From: Candidatus Rokuibacteriota bacterium
GTDB taxonomy: Bacteria > Methylomirabilota > Methylomirabilia > Rokubacteriales > CSP1-6
Direction of reading: 5' to 3'
DNA length: 55,564 nucleotides
NCBI GenBank assembly: GCA_003220495.1
Contig: QHSP01000042.1
Coordinates: forward strand, 1-55,564
Shown here: positions 31,139 to 39,313 of the stretch, in pieces
Numbering within the stretch: the stretch's first letter is position 1
Layout: every line of letters starts with the position of its first letter
The notes under the pieces: generated by a model
Database searches by the model: none
What the model was told of the DNA's origin: nothing
What the model saw: only the letters and a program-made list of their open reading frames with translations
Position numbers and translations under genes: made by a program

Positions 31139-33436
31139 TCAATGCCGCCGTTCCGGCACCAGGCCGGCGATCAGTGCCGTCAGCTCGAGAGGGTCGACGG
31201 GCTTGGCGATGTGGGTGTGAAAGCCCGCCTCGAGCGCGAGGGCGCGGTCCTCTGACCGCGCGTACGCTGTGAGCGCGAGGGCGCGGACCTGGCCTCCCTC
31301 CTCGGGACCGCGCGCCCGTATCTTGCGGATCAGGGCGTATCCGTCGTCGCCGGGCATCCCGATGTCGCTGACCAGCACGTCCGGACGCCAGCGTCGCAAG
31401 GTGTCGAGGGCTTCGTCGGCCGAGGCCACCACGACGACGTGTGCCCCGGCCTGGCCGAGGATCTGCGCCAGGAGCTCCCGCGCGTCGGCCTCGTCGTCCA
31501 CGACCAGGATCCTGCGCCCGGCGAGATTGATGAGGCGTGAGGAGGCGCTCTCGAGTCTCCGGTAGACGGCCGCGGGTTTCGAGGGCGGCCGGATGTCATC
31601 GGCGGGGAGCGGGAGCTCGACCACCAGCGTGGCGCCTCGGCCCTCACCCTCGCTCTCCGCGCGCACGCTGCCCTCGTGGAGCTCCACGATATGGCGCACG
31701 ATCGCGAGCCCGAGCCCCAGGCCGCCATGACGCCGCGTCTGCTCGTCCTGGCGGAAGCGGTCGAAGATGTGCGGCAGAAGCTCCCGGCTGATGCCTCGAC
31801 CCGTATCGCGGACCGTGAGGCGTGCGCGCGAGCCAGCCCGTTCCAGACGGAGGTCGATGCGTCCTCGGTTGGGCGTGAACTTGATCGCGTTGGCGAGGAG
31901 GTTGCTGACCACCTGCTGCAGGCGGCCGGGGTCGCCGGCGACCGAGCCGGCCGACGGATCGAGCACGGCTTTGAGGCCGATGCTCTTCGCGTCCGCGAGA
32001 CTCTGGACGGCCTCGATCGCCGACTCGATGACGGCGACAAGGTCAACGGGGCCGACCTCGAGTCGAAGCTTGCCGGCGACGATCCGAGATACGTCCAGGA
32101 GGTCGTCGATGAGCTGCGCCAGCAGCTTCGTGTTCCGCTCGATCACCGGCAGGGCGCGGGCGGATGTGGCGTCGTCCAGCATGCCGGTGGTCAGAAGCCG
32201 CACCCAGCCGAGCATCGCGGTCAGAGGCGTGCGCAGCTCGTGCGAGACGACGGCCAGGAATCGGTCTTTGGCCTGGTCCGCGTCACGGAGCTCGCGCCGC
32301 GACTCCTCGAGGTCGTGAAGAACCTGCTCGTAGGCCCGCATGTCGCGGAGGATGCCGATCGCGCCGATGACGTTGCCGTCCGCGTCCCGCAGGGCCGACG
32401 CGTTCAGTGTCGTCGAGATGACCTCGCCGGAAGCGCTCCGCGGATGGAGGCGGACGTTTCGGCTCACGCCGTGCTCGACCACTTCCCTGAGCGCGGCCAC
32501 GAACTCACGCGTCTCGTCGGCGACGAGGAATCTCGACACCGACTGCTCGACGACTTCGTCCTGTCGGAAGCCGAGGAGGTGGGACACGGCGTCGTTGGCC
32601 TGTAGGATCTTGCCTTCGAGGTCGGACACGAAGACGGGATCGGGCGCGTTCTTGATGAGGCTCTCGGCGTAGGCGCGCGCTTTGTCCAGCTCCCGCATGT
32701 CGCGCAGGATGCCGATGGCGCCGATGACCCGGCCGTCCGTGTCTCGCAACGCCGAGGCGTTCAGGGCGGTCGGGATCACGTCGCCGGATGCGCTCCGGGG
32801 GTGGAGCCTGGCATTGCGCGTCACCCCGCACTCCACGACCTCGCGAAGCGCGACCATGAACTCCCACGTCTCCTCCGGCGAGATGATGCGGGAAAGAGAT
32901 TGCTCGATCAGCTCGTCCGGACGGAACCCGAGGAGAGAGAACACGGCATCGTTGGCCTGGTGGATTTTTCCCTCGAGGTCGGACACGAACACCGGATCCG
33001 GCGCGTTCTTGATCAGGCTCTCGGCGTAGGCGCGGGCCTGGTCGAGCTCCCGCATGTCGCGCAGGATGCCGATCGCCCCGATGATGTTGCCGTCCGTGTC
33101 GCGCAGGGCCGACGCGTTGAGCGTGGTGGGGATCATTTCTCCCGACGCGCTCCGCGGCTGCAGCCGGACGTTGCGGGTGACGTCCCGCTCGACGACCTCG
33201 CGGAGGGCCACCACGAACTCCCGCGCCTCGTCCTGACCGAGAAAGCGCGAGATGGACTGCTCGAGAACCTCGTCGCGCCGCAGACCCAGCAGGCGCGACA
33301 CTGCGTCGTTCGCCTCGAGGATCTTGCCTTCCAGGTCGCAGACGAAGACCGGATCGGGAGCATTCGCGATGATGAGGTCGGCCGCGAGCGTCGCTCTCGC
33401 GGTGCGCTCGGCAGGCGGTGAGAGGGCTTCAGCCAT
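31139..33436 (-). CDS. Hybrid histidine kinase with three tandem PAS domains and a receiver domain
   Basis: 765 residues. Three PAS domains (about 20-135, 139-255, 258-370) are close copies of each other. A short coiled linker follows, then HisKA with phospho-acceptor His399 (VVSHELRTPLTAMLGW), HATPase_c with the N-box NLLANAIKF and G-boxes DTGRGIS and GGLGLGLAIV, and a C-terminal receiver with VVDDEADA and phospho-acceptor Asp in VSDIGMPGDDGY. There is no membrane segment, so it senses a cytoplasmic signal. A final output domain is absent; phosphate must be passed to a separate partner, none of which is visible nearby. It is the first gene of a unit with the YfhO-like gene. Confidence 0.92.
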   Translation of the reverse strand: MAEALSPPAERTARATLAADLIIANAPDPVFVCDLEGKILEANDAVSRLLGLRRDEVLEQSISRFLGQDEAREFVVALREVVERDVTRNVRLQPRSASGEMIPTTLNASALRDTDGNIIGAIGILRDMRELDQARAYAESLIKNAPDPVFVSDLEGKIHQANDAVFSLLGFRPDELIEQSLSRIISPEETWEFMVALREVVECGVTRNARLHPRSASGDVIPTALNASALRDTDGRVIGAIGILRDMRELDKARAYAESLIKNAPDPVFVSDLEGKILQANDAVSHLLGFRQDEVVEQSVSRFLVADETREFVAALREVVEHGVSRNVRLHPRSASGEVISTTLNASALRDADGNVIGAIGILRDMRAYEQVLHDLEESRRELRDADQAKDRFLAVVSHELRTPLTAMLGWVRLLTTGMLDDATSARALPVIERNTKLLAQLIDDLLDVSRIVAGKLRLEVGPVDLVAVIESAIEAVQSLADAKSIGLKAVLDPSAGSVAGDPGRLQQVVSNLLANAIKFTPNRGRIDLRLERAGSRARLTVRDTGRGISRELLPHIFDRFRQDEQTRRHGGLGLGLAIVRHIVELHEGSVRAESEGEGRGATLVVELPLPADDIRPPSKPAAVYRRLESASSRLINLAGRRILVVDDEADARELLAQILGQAGAHVVVVASADEALDTLRRWRPDVLVSDIGMPGDDGYALIRKIRARGPEEGGQVRALALTAYARSEDRALALEAGFHTHIAKPVDPLELTALIAGLVPERRH
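32303..33373 (-). repeat. Three 357-base tandem repeats encoding PAS domains
   Basis: The NAPDPVF motif recurs at residues 25, 144 and 263 of the kinase, an exact 119-residue (357-base) period. Blocks such as LRDTDG, IGAIGILRDMRELD and ARAYAESLIKNAPDPVFVSD are identical or nearly so. Units 2 and 3 are more like each other than either is like unit 1. This points to recent in-frame duplication. Confidence 0.9.
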
Positions 33437-33599
33437 ACCGTGTCCCTTCTGCCGGCATTGCGCTGCTGAACCTCACCCGCCGACCGGCGCTCGGCATCCT
33501 CCAGGCGGGGATGGTGCCGGCACGATTGTTCGGATCGGCCGGCTGGCTGTCTATCAGGTGATTACCGTAAAAGGTCATCGGCGAATCGCCGGGGCGGCA

Positions 33600-34316
33600 T
33601 CAGAGCGCCAGGTACTGCTGGCGGATCGAGGCGTTGTCGCGGAACTCGCGCGAGGTGCCCTCGTAGCGGATGTGCCCCTTCTCGAGCACGTAGACGCGGT
33701 CCGCGAGGTCGAGCGAGAAGTCCACGTTCTGCTCGGCGAGCAAAATCGTCAACCCGTCGGCCCTGAGCCGGCCGATCTGCCCCTGCAGGTGATCGACCAC
33801 GAGCGGCGCGAGCCCTTCCGAGGGCTCGTCGAGCAGCAGGAGCTCCGGGTTCCCCATCAGCGTGCGCGCGATCGTCAGCATCTGCTGCTCGCCGCCCGAG
33901 AGAAAGCCCCCGGCCCGGTCGCGTAGCGGGCGGAGGGCCGGGAACAGCTCGAAGACTCGCTCGGTCGTGAAGCCCCCGGGGCGCGACCGCCGCTCGGCGA
34001 CGTCGAGATTCTCCCACACGGTCAGATCCGAGAAGATCCGGCGGTCCTCGGGGACGAACCCGATGCCGAGGCCGGCCGCGCGGAAGGGCGCCTCGCGCGT
34101 GATGTCGCGCCCCTTCCACACGATCCGGCCGCTCGTCGGCGGCGTGAGTCCCATGATCGAGCGCATAGTCGTGGTCTTGCCGACGCCGTTCCGGCCGAGC
34201 AGACAGACACACTCGCCCGGCGCCACCCGGAGCGAGACACCGAACAGCACCCGGGACAGGCCGTAGGCCGTGTGAATGTCCTCGACCGTGAGGATGGGCT
34301 CGGGCGGCCCGGCCAT
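33600..34316 (-). CDS. livF: Branched-chain amino-acid-type ABC transporter ATPase LivF (system 1)
   Basis: 238 residues. Walker A GRNGVGKTT, Q-loop region FVPEDRRIF, signature LSGGEQQML and Walker B LLLLDEPSEGL are intact, and LAEQNVDF is the usual LivF form of the switch region. It is the second ATPase of the LivKHMGF system, pairing with LivG to drive uptake of a hydrophobic amino acid or a related amide or organic acid. The start shares one base with the LivG stop. It is the last gene of the operon, and 163 bases with no further gene separate it from the histidine kinase start. Confidence 0.93.
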   Translation of the reverse strand: MAGPPEPILTVEDIHTAYGLSRVLFGVSLRVAPGECVCLLGRNGVGKTTTMRSIMGLTPPTSGRIVWKGRDITREAPFRAAGLGIGFVPEDRRIFSDLTVWENLDVAERRSRPGGFTTERVFELFPALRPLRDRAGGFLSGGEQQMLTIARTLMGNPELLLLDEPSEGLAPLVVDHLQGQIGRLRADGLTILLAEQNVDFSLDLADRVYVLEKGHIRYEGTSREFRDNASIRQQYLAL

Positions 34317-35053
34317 CAGTGACGCTCTCCGAGGTAGACCCGCCGGACGGCCTCGTCGCGCCGGACCTCGTCCGGCGGCCCGTTGGCGATCACGCGCCCC
34401 TGGTGGAGCACCGTGATGCGCTCGGCGATCGAGAAGACCACTTCCATGTCGTGCTCGGTGAAGAGCAGGGTGAGCCCGCGCTCGCGCGCGATGCGCTCGA
34501 TCAGCCGGATGGCCTCGCGCGTCTCGGTCGCCGACATTCCCGCGGTCGGCTCGTCGAGCAGCAAGATCTCCGGCTCGAGCGCCAGCGCGAGCCCCAGCTC
34601 GAGCTGCTTCTGGCCGCCGTGCGACAGGAAGCCGGCGACCTCGCCCGCCCGGTCCATGAGCCCGATCGATGCGAGCAGAGCGAAGGTCTCGTCGCGGTAG
34701 AGGCGCTCGACCGGCGCCACGAGATTCCAGCCGCGCCCTCTATGCGAGAGGAACGCGGCCTGGACGTTCTCGAAGACGGTCAGGCGCGGAAAGATGTTGG
34801 TCCGCTGGAACGAGCGCCCCACGCCGAGCCGGCAGAGATCGTGGGGGGCGATGCCGGTGACGTCGCGCCCGTTGAGCTTCACGTGGCCGCGATCGGGCCG
34901 GAGGTGGCCGGTGATCAGGTTGAAGAGCGTCGTCTTGCCGGCGCCGTTGGGGCCGATGATCGCCCCGATGCTGCCGCGCGGCGCCTCGAGGCTCACGCCG
35001 CCCACCGCCACGAAGCCGTCGAAGACCTTGACGACGTCGCGCACCTCAAGCAC
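34316..35053 (-). CDS. livG: Branched-chain amino-acid-type ABC transporter ATPase LivG (system 1)
   Basis: 245 residues from a GTG at 35053. Walker A GPNGAGKTT and Walker B ILLLDEPTAGM are normal, and FTEHDMEVVF is the LivG switch region. The ABC signature reads LSHGGQKQLELG rather than LSGGQ-QR, as is usual for LivG. It overlaps LivM by 8 bases. It is the partner of LivF above. Confidence 0.93.
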   Translation of the reverse strand: MLEVRDVVKVFDGFVAVGGVSLEAPRGSIGAIIGPNGAGKTTLFNLITGHLRPDRGHVKLNGRDVTGIAPHDLCRLGVGRSFQRTNIFPRLTVFENVQAAFLSHRGRGWNLVAPVERLYRDETFALLASIGLMDRAGEVAGFLSHGGQKQLELGLALALEPEILLLDEPTAGMSATETREAIRLIERIARERGLTLLFTEHDMEVVFSIAERITVLHQGRVIANGPPDEVRRDEAVRRVYLGERH

Positions 35054-36026
35054 TGCGCACCCGACGCAACAGGCGCCCGGAGAGCGCGCCGACGGCCCCG
35101 GCGAGCCCGCCGGGGAAGCCGAACAGGAGCACCACCAGCACGGTGCCCAGCACGAGCGGCCAGTACTCGGTGTACGAGACGATCTGCTGGTTCAAGAGGA
35201 TCAGGACGAGCGCGCCGATGCTCGGGCCGAAGAACGTGCCCATGCCCCCGAGCAGGGTCATGATCAGCACCTCGGAGGACTTCGTCCAGTACGCGAAATC
35301 GGGAAACACGCCCCGGTTGAAGATCCCGAAGAGCCCGCCGGCGAGCCCGGCGAACGTCCCGGCCAGCACGAAGGCGGCGAGCTCGTAGCGTTGCACGTTG
35401 ACCCCGATGAACTCCGCCCGCTCGGCGTTCTCGCGGATCGTCGTCAGCATGCGGCCGAAGGGCGAGGTGACGATGCGATGGAGCGCCCAGAGGCTCGCCG
35501 CGACGAGGACCGTGCACAGGAAGTAGAAATACTCGGCCGTCCGCCAGCCGCCGAGGAGCGGCACGCTCGCGCCGATGCGCTCGATCCAGCCGAAGTCCGG
35601 GTAGGGGATCTCGGGCATGCCCTGCTCGCCCCCGGTGAGCTCGTTCCACTTGAAGCAGATCGCCCACACGATCTGCGCGAACGCGAGGGTGAGCATCGCG
35701 AAGTAGATGCGCGTGAGGCGCACGCAGAAGAAGCCGAAGACGAGCGCGCAGGCGGCGCCGACCACGCCGGCGGCCGGCCACGCCAGGACGAACGGCACCG
35801 CCAGCTTCTTCATCAAGATGCCGGTGACATACGCGCCGACGCCGAAATACGCCGCGTGGCCGAAGGATACGAGGCCGGTGTAGCCCACGAGCAGGTTCAA
35901 GCTGGTCGCGAAGAGCGCCCAGATGATCACGTCGTTGGCGAGGAACGTGTAAAAGCGCGAGCCGAGCGCGGGGACGAGGAGCGCGGCCACGAACACGGCG
36001 AGCCCCGCGAGCCCGCGGACGCTCAC
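35046..36026 (-). CDS. livM: Branched-chain amino-acid-type ABC transporter permease LivM (system 1)
   Basis: 326 residues from a GTG at 36026 that overlaps the LivH stop (GTGA); a much longer frame upstream is out-of-frame read-through of LivH. About 9-10 membrane helices, with the permease family blocks NLLVGYTGLVSFGHAAYFGVGAY, AMLTLAFAQIVW, TIRENAERAEFIGVNV and GGMGTFFGP. It forms the transmembrane channel with LivH. Confidence 0.92.
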   Translation of the reverse strand: MSVRGLAGLAVFVAALLVPALGSRFYTFLANDVIIWALFATSLNLLVGYTGLVSFGHAAYFGVGAYVTGILMKKLAVPFVLAWPAAGVVGAACALVFGFFCVRLTRIYFAMLTLAFAQIVWAICFKWNELTGGEQGMPEIPYPDFGWIERIGASVPLLGGWRTAEYFYFLCTVLVAASLWALHRIVTSPFGRMLTTIRENAERAEFIGVNVQRYELAAFVLAGTFAGLAGGLFGIFNRGVFPDFAYWTKSSEVLIMTLLGGMGTFFGPSIGALVLILLNQQIVSYTEYWPLVLGTVLVVLLFGFPGGLAGAVGALSGRLLRRVRSA

Positions 36027-36907
36027 CGGAGAGGCCGCCCCAGGAGGCCCCAGGGGCGGATGATGAGCACCGCCGCCATGAGGGCGAAGACCGCGAAGAT
36101 CGAGAAGCGCGGGAAGAAGAGGATCCCGAACGAGAGCACCTGACCGTAGACGACGGCGCCGAGGAAGGTTCCCCAGAGCGAGCCGAGACCGCCGATGACG
36201 ACGACCACGAACGCCTCGACGATCACCTCGGTGTCCATGCCCGGGGTGGTCGCGCGCATGGGGCTGATCAGCGCGCCGCCCAGACCGCCCAGGAACGACG
36301 CCAGCATGAACACCCCGGTGTACAGCGCCGTGACGTTGACGCCGAGCGCGCCCAAGGTCTCGCGGTCGAGGGCGGCGGCGCGGATGAAGCGTCCGGCCCG
36401 CGTGCGCTGCAACACGAACCAGAAGGCGAGCGCGATGCTCGGCCCGAGCAGGATGATGAACAGGTTGTACTGGGGGATCGTCGCGCCGAAGAGCGAGAAC
36501 GAGCCGGCCAGCTCGGGCGGCCGGCTCACCGACTTCTGCTGCGTGCCCCAGAAGATCTTCGCCGCGTCGCTGAGGATCAGCCCGAGTGCGTAGGTGAACA
36601 GAAGCTGGTAGAGCTCTTCCTTGCCGTACAGGTGGCGGAAGAGCACGCGCTCGACGACGCCGCCCAGCAGCGCGATCCCGAGCGCCGCGCCGAGGGCGGC
36701 GAGCCAGAAGCGACCCGGGCCCGGCCCGAGCCACAGCATCGCCTGGAACGCGAGATACGCGCCCAGCATGTAGAAGGTGCCGTGCGCGAAGTTCAGCACG
36801 CGCAGCACCCCGAAGATCAACGACAGGCCCGACGCGATCAGAAACAGAAACATCGCGGCCGTGAGGCCGCTCAGGCTCTGCGCGAAGACAAACGACGCGT
36901 CGGGCAC
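36023..36907 (-). CDS. livH: Branched-chain amino-acid-type ABC transporter permease LivH (system 1)
   Basis: 294 residues with about 8 membrane helices. Family blocks include GLSLIFGVLRVLNFAHGTFYMLGAY near the N-terminus, RAAALDRETLGALGVNV in the cytoplasmic loop and VIGGLGSLWGTFLGA near the C-terminus. It lies 4 bases after the LivK stop. It forms the inner-membrane channel with LivM. Confidence 0.92.
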   Translation of the reverse strand: MPDASFVFAQSLSGLTAAMFLFLIASGLSLIFGVLRVLNFAHGTFYMLGAYLAFQAMLWLGPGPGRFWLAALGAALGIALLGGVVERVLFRHLYGKEELYQLLFTYALGLILSDAAKIFWGTQQKSVSRPPELAGSFSLFGATIPQYNLFIILLGPSIALAFWFVLQRTRAGRFIRAAALDRETLGALGVNVTALYTGVFMLASFLGGLGGALISPMRATTPGMDTEVIVEAFVVVVIGGLGSLWGTFLGAVVYGQVLSFGILFFPRFSIFAVFALMAAVLIIRPWGLLGRPLR

Positions 36908-36911
36908 CTAC

Positions 36912-38096
36912 CTAGTCCATGAACCTCGACGGATCGACATACGTGACCGGCTTCATGATCGCGAAGGGATACTTCGGGTCTTTCACGGTCTTGCCGTAGA
37001 GCTGGCCCCGGTTGGCCTGGTGGTCCTTCTCGCGGATCGTCAAGGGCCCGATCGGCGTCTCGACCGCCAGCCCGAGCAGCGCCTTCGCGACCTTGTCGGA
37101 CTCGGCGCTCCCGGCCTTCCGGATCGCCTCGGTCAGGAACTGCATGCCGATGTAGCCCTGGATCGCCCACGACGACGGATACTCGTCCTTCAGGTATTTC
37201 GACAGCCGCGCGGTGTAGTCGCGATGCGCCGCGGTCTCGCCCCAGTAGAACGCGTCGTAGGAGTTGCCCCAGATGCCGACCGGATAGTCGGCGCCCATCG
37301 ACTTCGTCGTCTCCGGCGTGGCCGCCTCGCCGACGCCGATGAAGTTGTACTTGATCGTGTCGAAGACGCCGAGCGCCTTGGCCTGCTTCGAGTACGTCAC
37401 GAAGAAGCCGCCCCAGATCGACGAGAAGATGGCCTCGGGCTTCTTGGCCATCTGCGCGTTGATGAACGGGTTGTAGTCCTGCTCACCGAGCTTGGGCCAC
37501 TGCTGGTCGACGATCTGCGCGCTCGGCTTGATCTTCTTCAGGTGCTCGACGAACGCCCGGGTGACGTCCTGGCCGTAGGCGTAGTCGAAGCTCATCGTGG
37601 CGACCTGTGTCACCGGCCACTTGGCGACGATCTCGGCCGCGCTGCGCCCTTCCATCGTCGTGGTCGCCGCCACCCGAAACACGTACGGATGCAGCTTGTC
37701 GGCCGCGGTGAGCTGATCGGTCTTGGGGATCGGCGCGATGAAGACGATCTTGTTTTCCTTGGCGACCACCGAGACGGCCGGCCCTTCGGCGGACGTCAAG
37801 GTGCCGACCAGGAAGTCGACGTTCTCTTTCAAGATCAGCTCGCGGGCGACCCGCACCGCCTCGTTGGCGTCGGCCTTGGAGTCGCGCACGATGAGCTCCA
37901 GCTTGCGGCCGAGCACGCCGCCCTTGGCGTTGATCTCGTCCACGAACATCTGGGCGCCCTTCGACGCGGGGTCGCCGAAGAGGGCCGGGGGCCCGGAGAG
38001 CGGCATCGGCATCCCGACCTTGATGGGCTTTTGCGCCTCGGCGACGAGCGGGAGCGCGAGCAGGGCGGCCACGAGCAGGGTGAGGACGTGCAGCAT
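36912..38096 (-). CDS. livK: Periplasmic substrate-binding protein, LivK family (system 1)
   Basis: 394 residues from the ATG at 38096. A signal peptide (about 1-21, ending VAEA) precedes a type I periplasmic-binding fold: IKVGMPMPLSGPPALFGDPASKGAQMFVDEIN, then GGVLGRKLELIVRDSKADANEAVRVARELI. It binds the substrate for the LivHMGF transporter. The family covers leucine, urea, amides and aromatic acids, and I cannot set the ligand. A 47-base gap separates it from the lactonase gene upstream. Confidence 0.92.
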   Translation of the reverse strand: MLHVLTLLVAALLALPLVAEAQKPIKVGMPMPLSGPPALFGDPASKGAQMFVDEINAKGGVLGRKLELIVRDSKADANEAVRVARELILKENVDFLVGTLTSAEGPAVSVVAKENKIVFIAPIPKTDQLTAADKLHPYVFRVAATTTMEGRSAAEIVAKWPVTQVATMSFDYAYGQDVTRAFVEHLKKIKPSAQIVDQQWPKLGEQDYNPFINAQMAKKPEAIFSSIWGGFFVTYSKQAKALGVFDTIKYNFIGVGEAATPETTKSMGADYPVGIWGNSYDAFYWGETAAHRDYTARLSKYLKDEYPSSWAIQGYIGMQFLTEAIRKAGSAESDKVAKALLGLAVETPIGPLTIREKDHQANRGQLYGKTVKDPKYPFAIMKPVTYVDPSRFMD

Positions 38097-38143
38097 GAGA
38101 GAGCCTCCTATCGCGAGTCGTTTGGCCCGGGCGGTGGCGCCGC

Positions 38144-39034
38144 TCAGAGCGCCGCCAACCCCGGGACGCGCACGCGGATACGGTACACCGAGGTCGACGC
38201 CGTGATGTAGAGGGAACGTAGATCGTCGTCGCCGAAGGCCATGTTGGCCGTGTGCTCGGGCACGGGGATGACGCCGAGATCCACGGCCTCGGGGCTGAAG
38301 ACGTGGATCCCGCCCGGCCCGCAGCAGTAGACGTTGCTCTGCGAGTCGAGCTTCATCCCGTCGGGCGCGCCCTTGCCCTCGCCCTTCGTCTCCGCCCACA
38401 CGCGGCCGCCGGCCAGGGTGCCGTCGCGCTTCACGTCGAAGACGCGGATGTGCTGCCGGGCCGTGTCGTTCACGAAGAGCCGGCGCCCGTCGAGCGAGAA
38501 GCAGAGCCCGTTCGGGCGATCGAAGTCGTCCACGAGCAGGGTCGGGGACCCGGGGTCCGCGCCCGCACGGAAGACGCCCTGGAAGCCGAGCTCCTGTGCG
38601 CGCGGGATGCCGAAGAACTCGGCGCGTCCGTAGGGCGGGTCACTGAAGTAGATCCCGCCGTCCGCCGCGCAGACGATGTCGTTCGGGCTGTTCAGCGGCT
38701 TGCCGTTCCAGTGGGTCGCGATCGGCCGAGTCGAGCCGTCGGCCAGGGTCACCGTGACCTGGCTCGTGGCGTGCTCGCAGGCGAGCAGGCGCCCCTGACG
38801 GTCCCACGTGAGCCCGTTCGACTTCGCGCACGGTCTGCGAAACGTCGTGACACCGTCGGCCGCCGACCATCGACGCAGGTGATCGCCCGGCATGTCGCTC
38901 CAGAGCAGGTAGCGCTCGCGCGGATGCCAGAGCGGTCCCTCGGTGAAGAGACAGCCGCCGGCGATCTTCTCGAACGTGACGTCGGCGCCGACGACCGCGG
39001 TCAGGCGCGGGTCTCGAATCTCGAGGCTTGTCAT
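38144..39034 (-). CDS. SMP-30/gluconolactonase-family protein
   Basis: 296 residues from the ATG at 39034; a GTG at 39097 is open but adds an unlikely leader. A six-bladed beta-propeller with the family's metal-binding features: FTEGPLWHPRERYLLWSD near the N-terminus (Glu), LNSPNDIVCAADGGIYFSDPPYG (Asn), DDFDRPNGLCFSLDGRRLFVNDT and GAPDGMKLDSQSNVY (Asp). Such enzymes open sugar lactones using a divalent metal. Placed as the first gene of liv operon 1, it suggests that the imported compound is a sugar acid, lactone or similar carbon source rather than leucine. That link is inference. Confidence 0.88.
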   Translation of the reverse strand: MTSLEIRDPRLTAVVGADVTFEKIAGGCLFTEGPLWHPRERYLLWSDMPGDHLRRWSAADGVTTFRRPCAKSNGLTWDRQGRLLACEHATSQVTVTLADGSTRPIATHWNGKPLNSPNDIVCAADGGIYFSDPPYGRAEFFGIPRAQELGFQGVFRAGADPGSPTLLVDDFDRPNGLCFSLDGRRLFVNDTARQHIRVFDVKRDGTLAGGRVWAETKGEGKGAPDGMKLDSQSNVYCCGPGGIHVFSPEAVDLGVIPVPEHTANMAFGDDDLRSLYITASTSVYRIRVRVPGLAAL

Positions 39035-39207
39035 GCCGGGTGGCACCGTTGCCCTCGTCGTCGTGGAATTCGGGTCCGGAGGCGCGAAGCGTAGCACGGG
39101 AGCGCGGGGCGGCGCCAGGGCGGGTCTTGCTCAGTCTTCCATTCCTCCAGGCAGCCGTCAGCATGAACGGACGATGAGATCAGGATGAAAAATCGCGGTC
39201 CCGTGGC

Positions 39208-39237
39208 TTGACACCAGGCCATCGCGTTGTGAAGAAT
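39208..39237 (+). promoter_or_regulatory. Possible sigma-70 promoter of the dpp operon
   Basis: A perfect -35 TTGACA at 39208-39213 is followed after 18 bases by AAGAAT at 39232-39237 (4 of 6 matches to TATAAT). It lies in the divergent gap between the lactonase gene and the binding-protein gene, about 75 bases before the ATG at 39314. Confidence 0.45.
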
Positions 39238-39313
39238 GCGGCACCGCGCTGCGGGCCGTCGCGGAGCTGGGGCCCCGCCGGCCGAGACGCGCCGAACGTG
39301 CAAGGAGAAAAAG

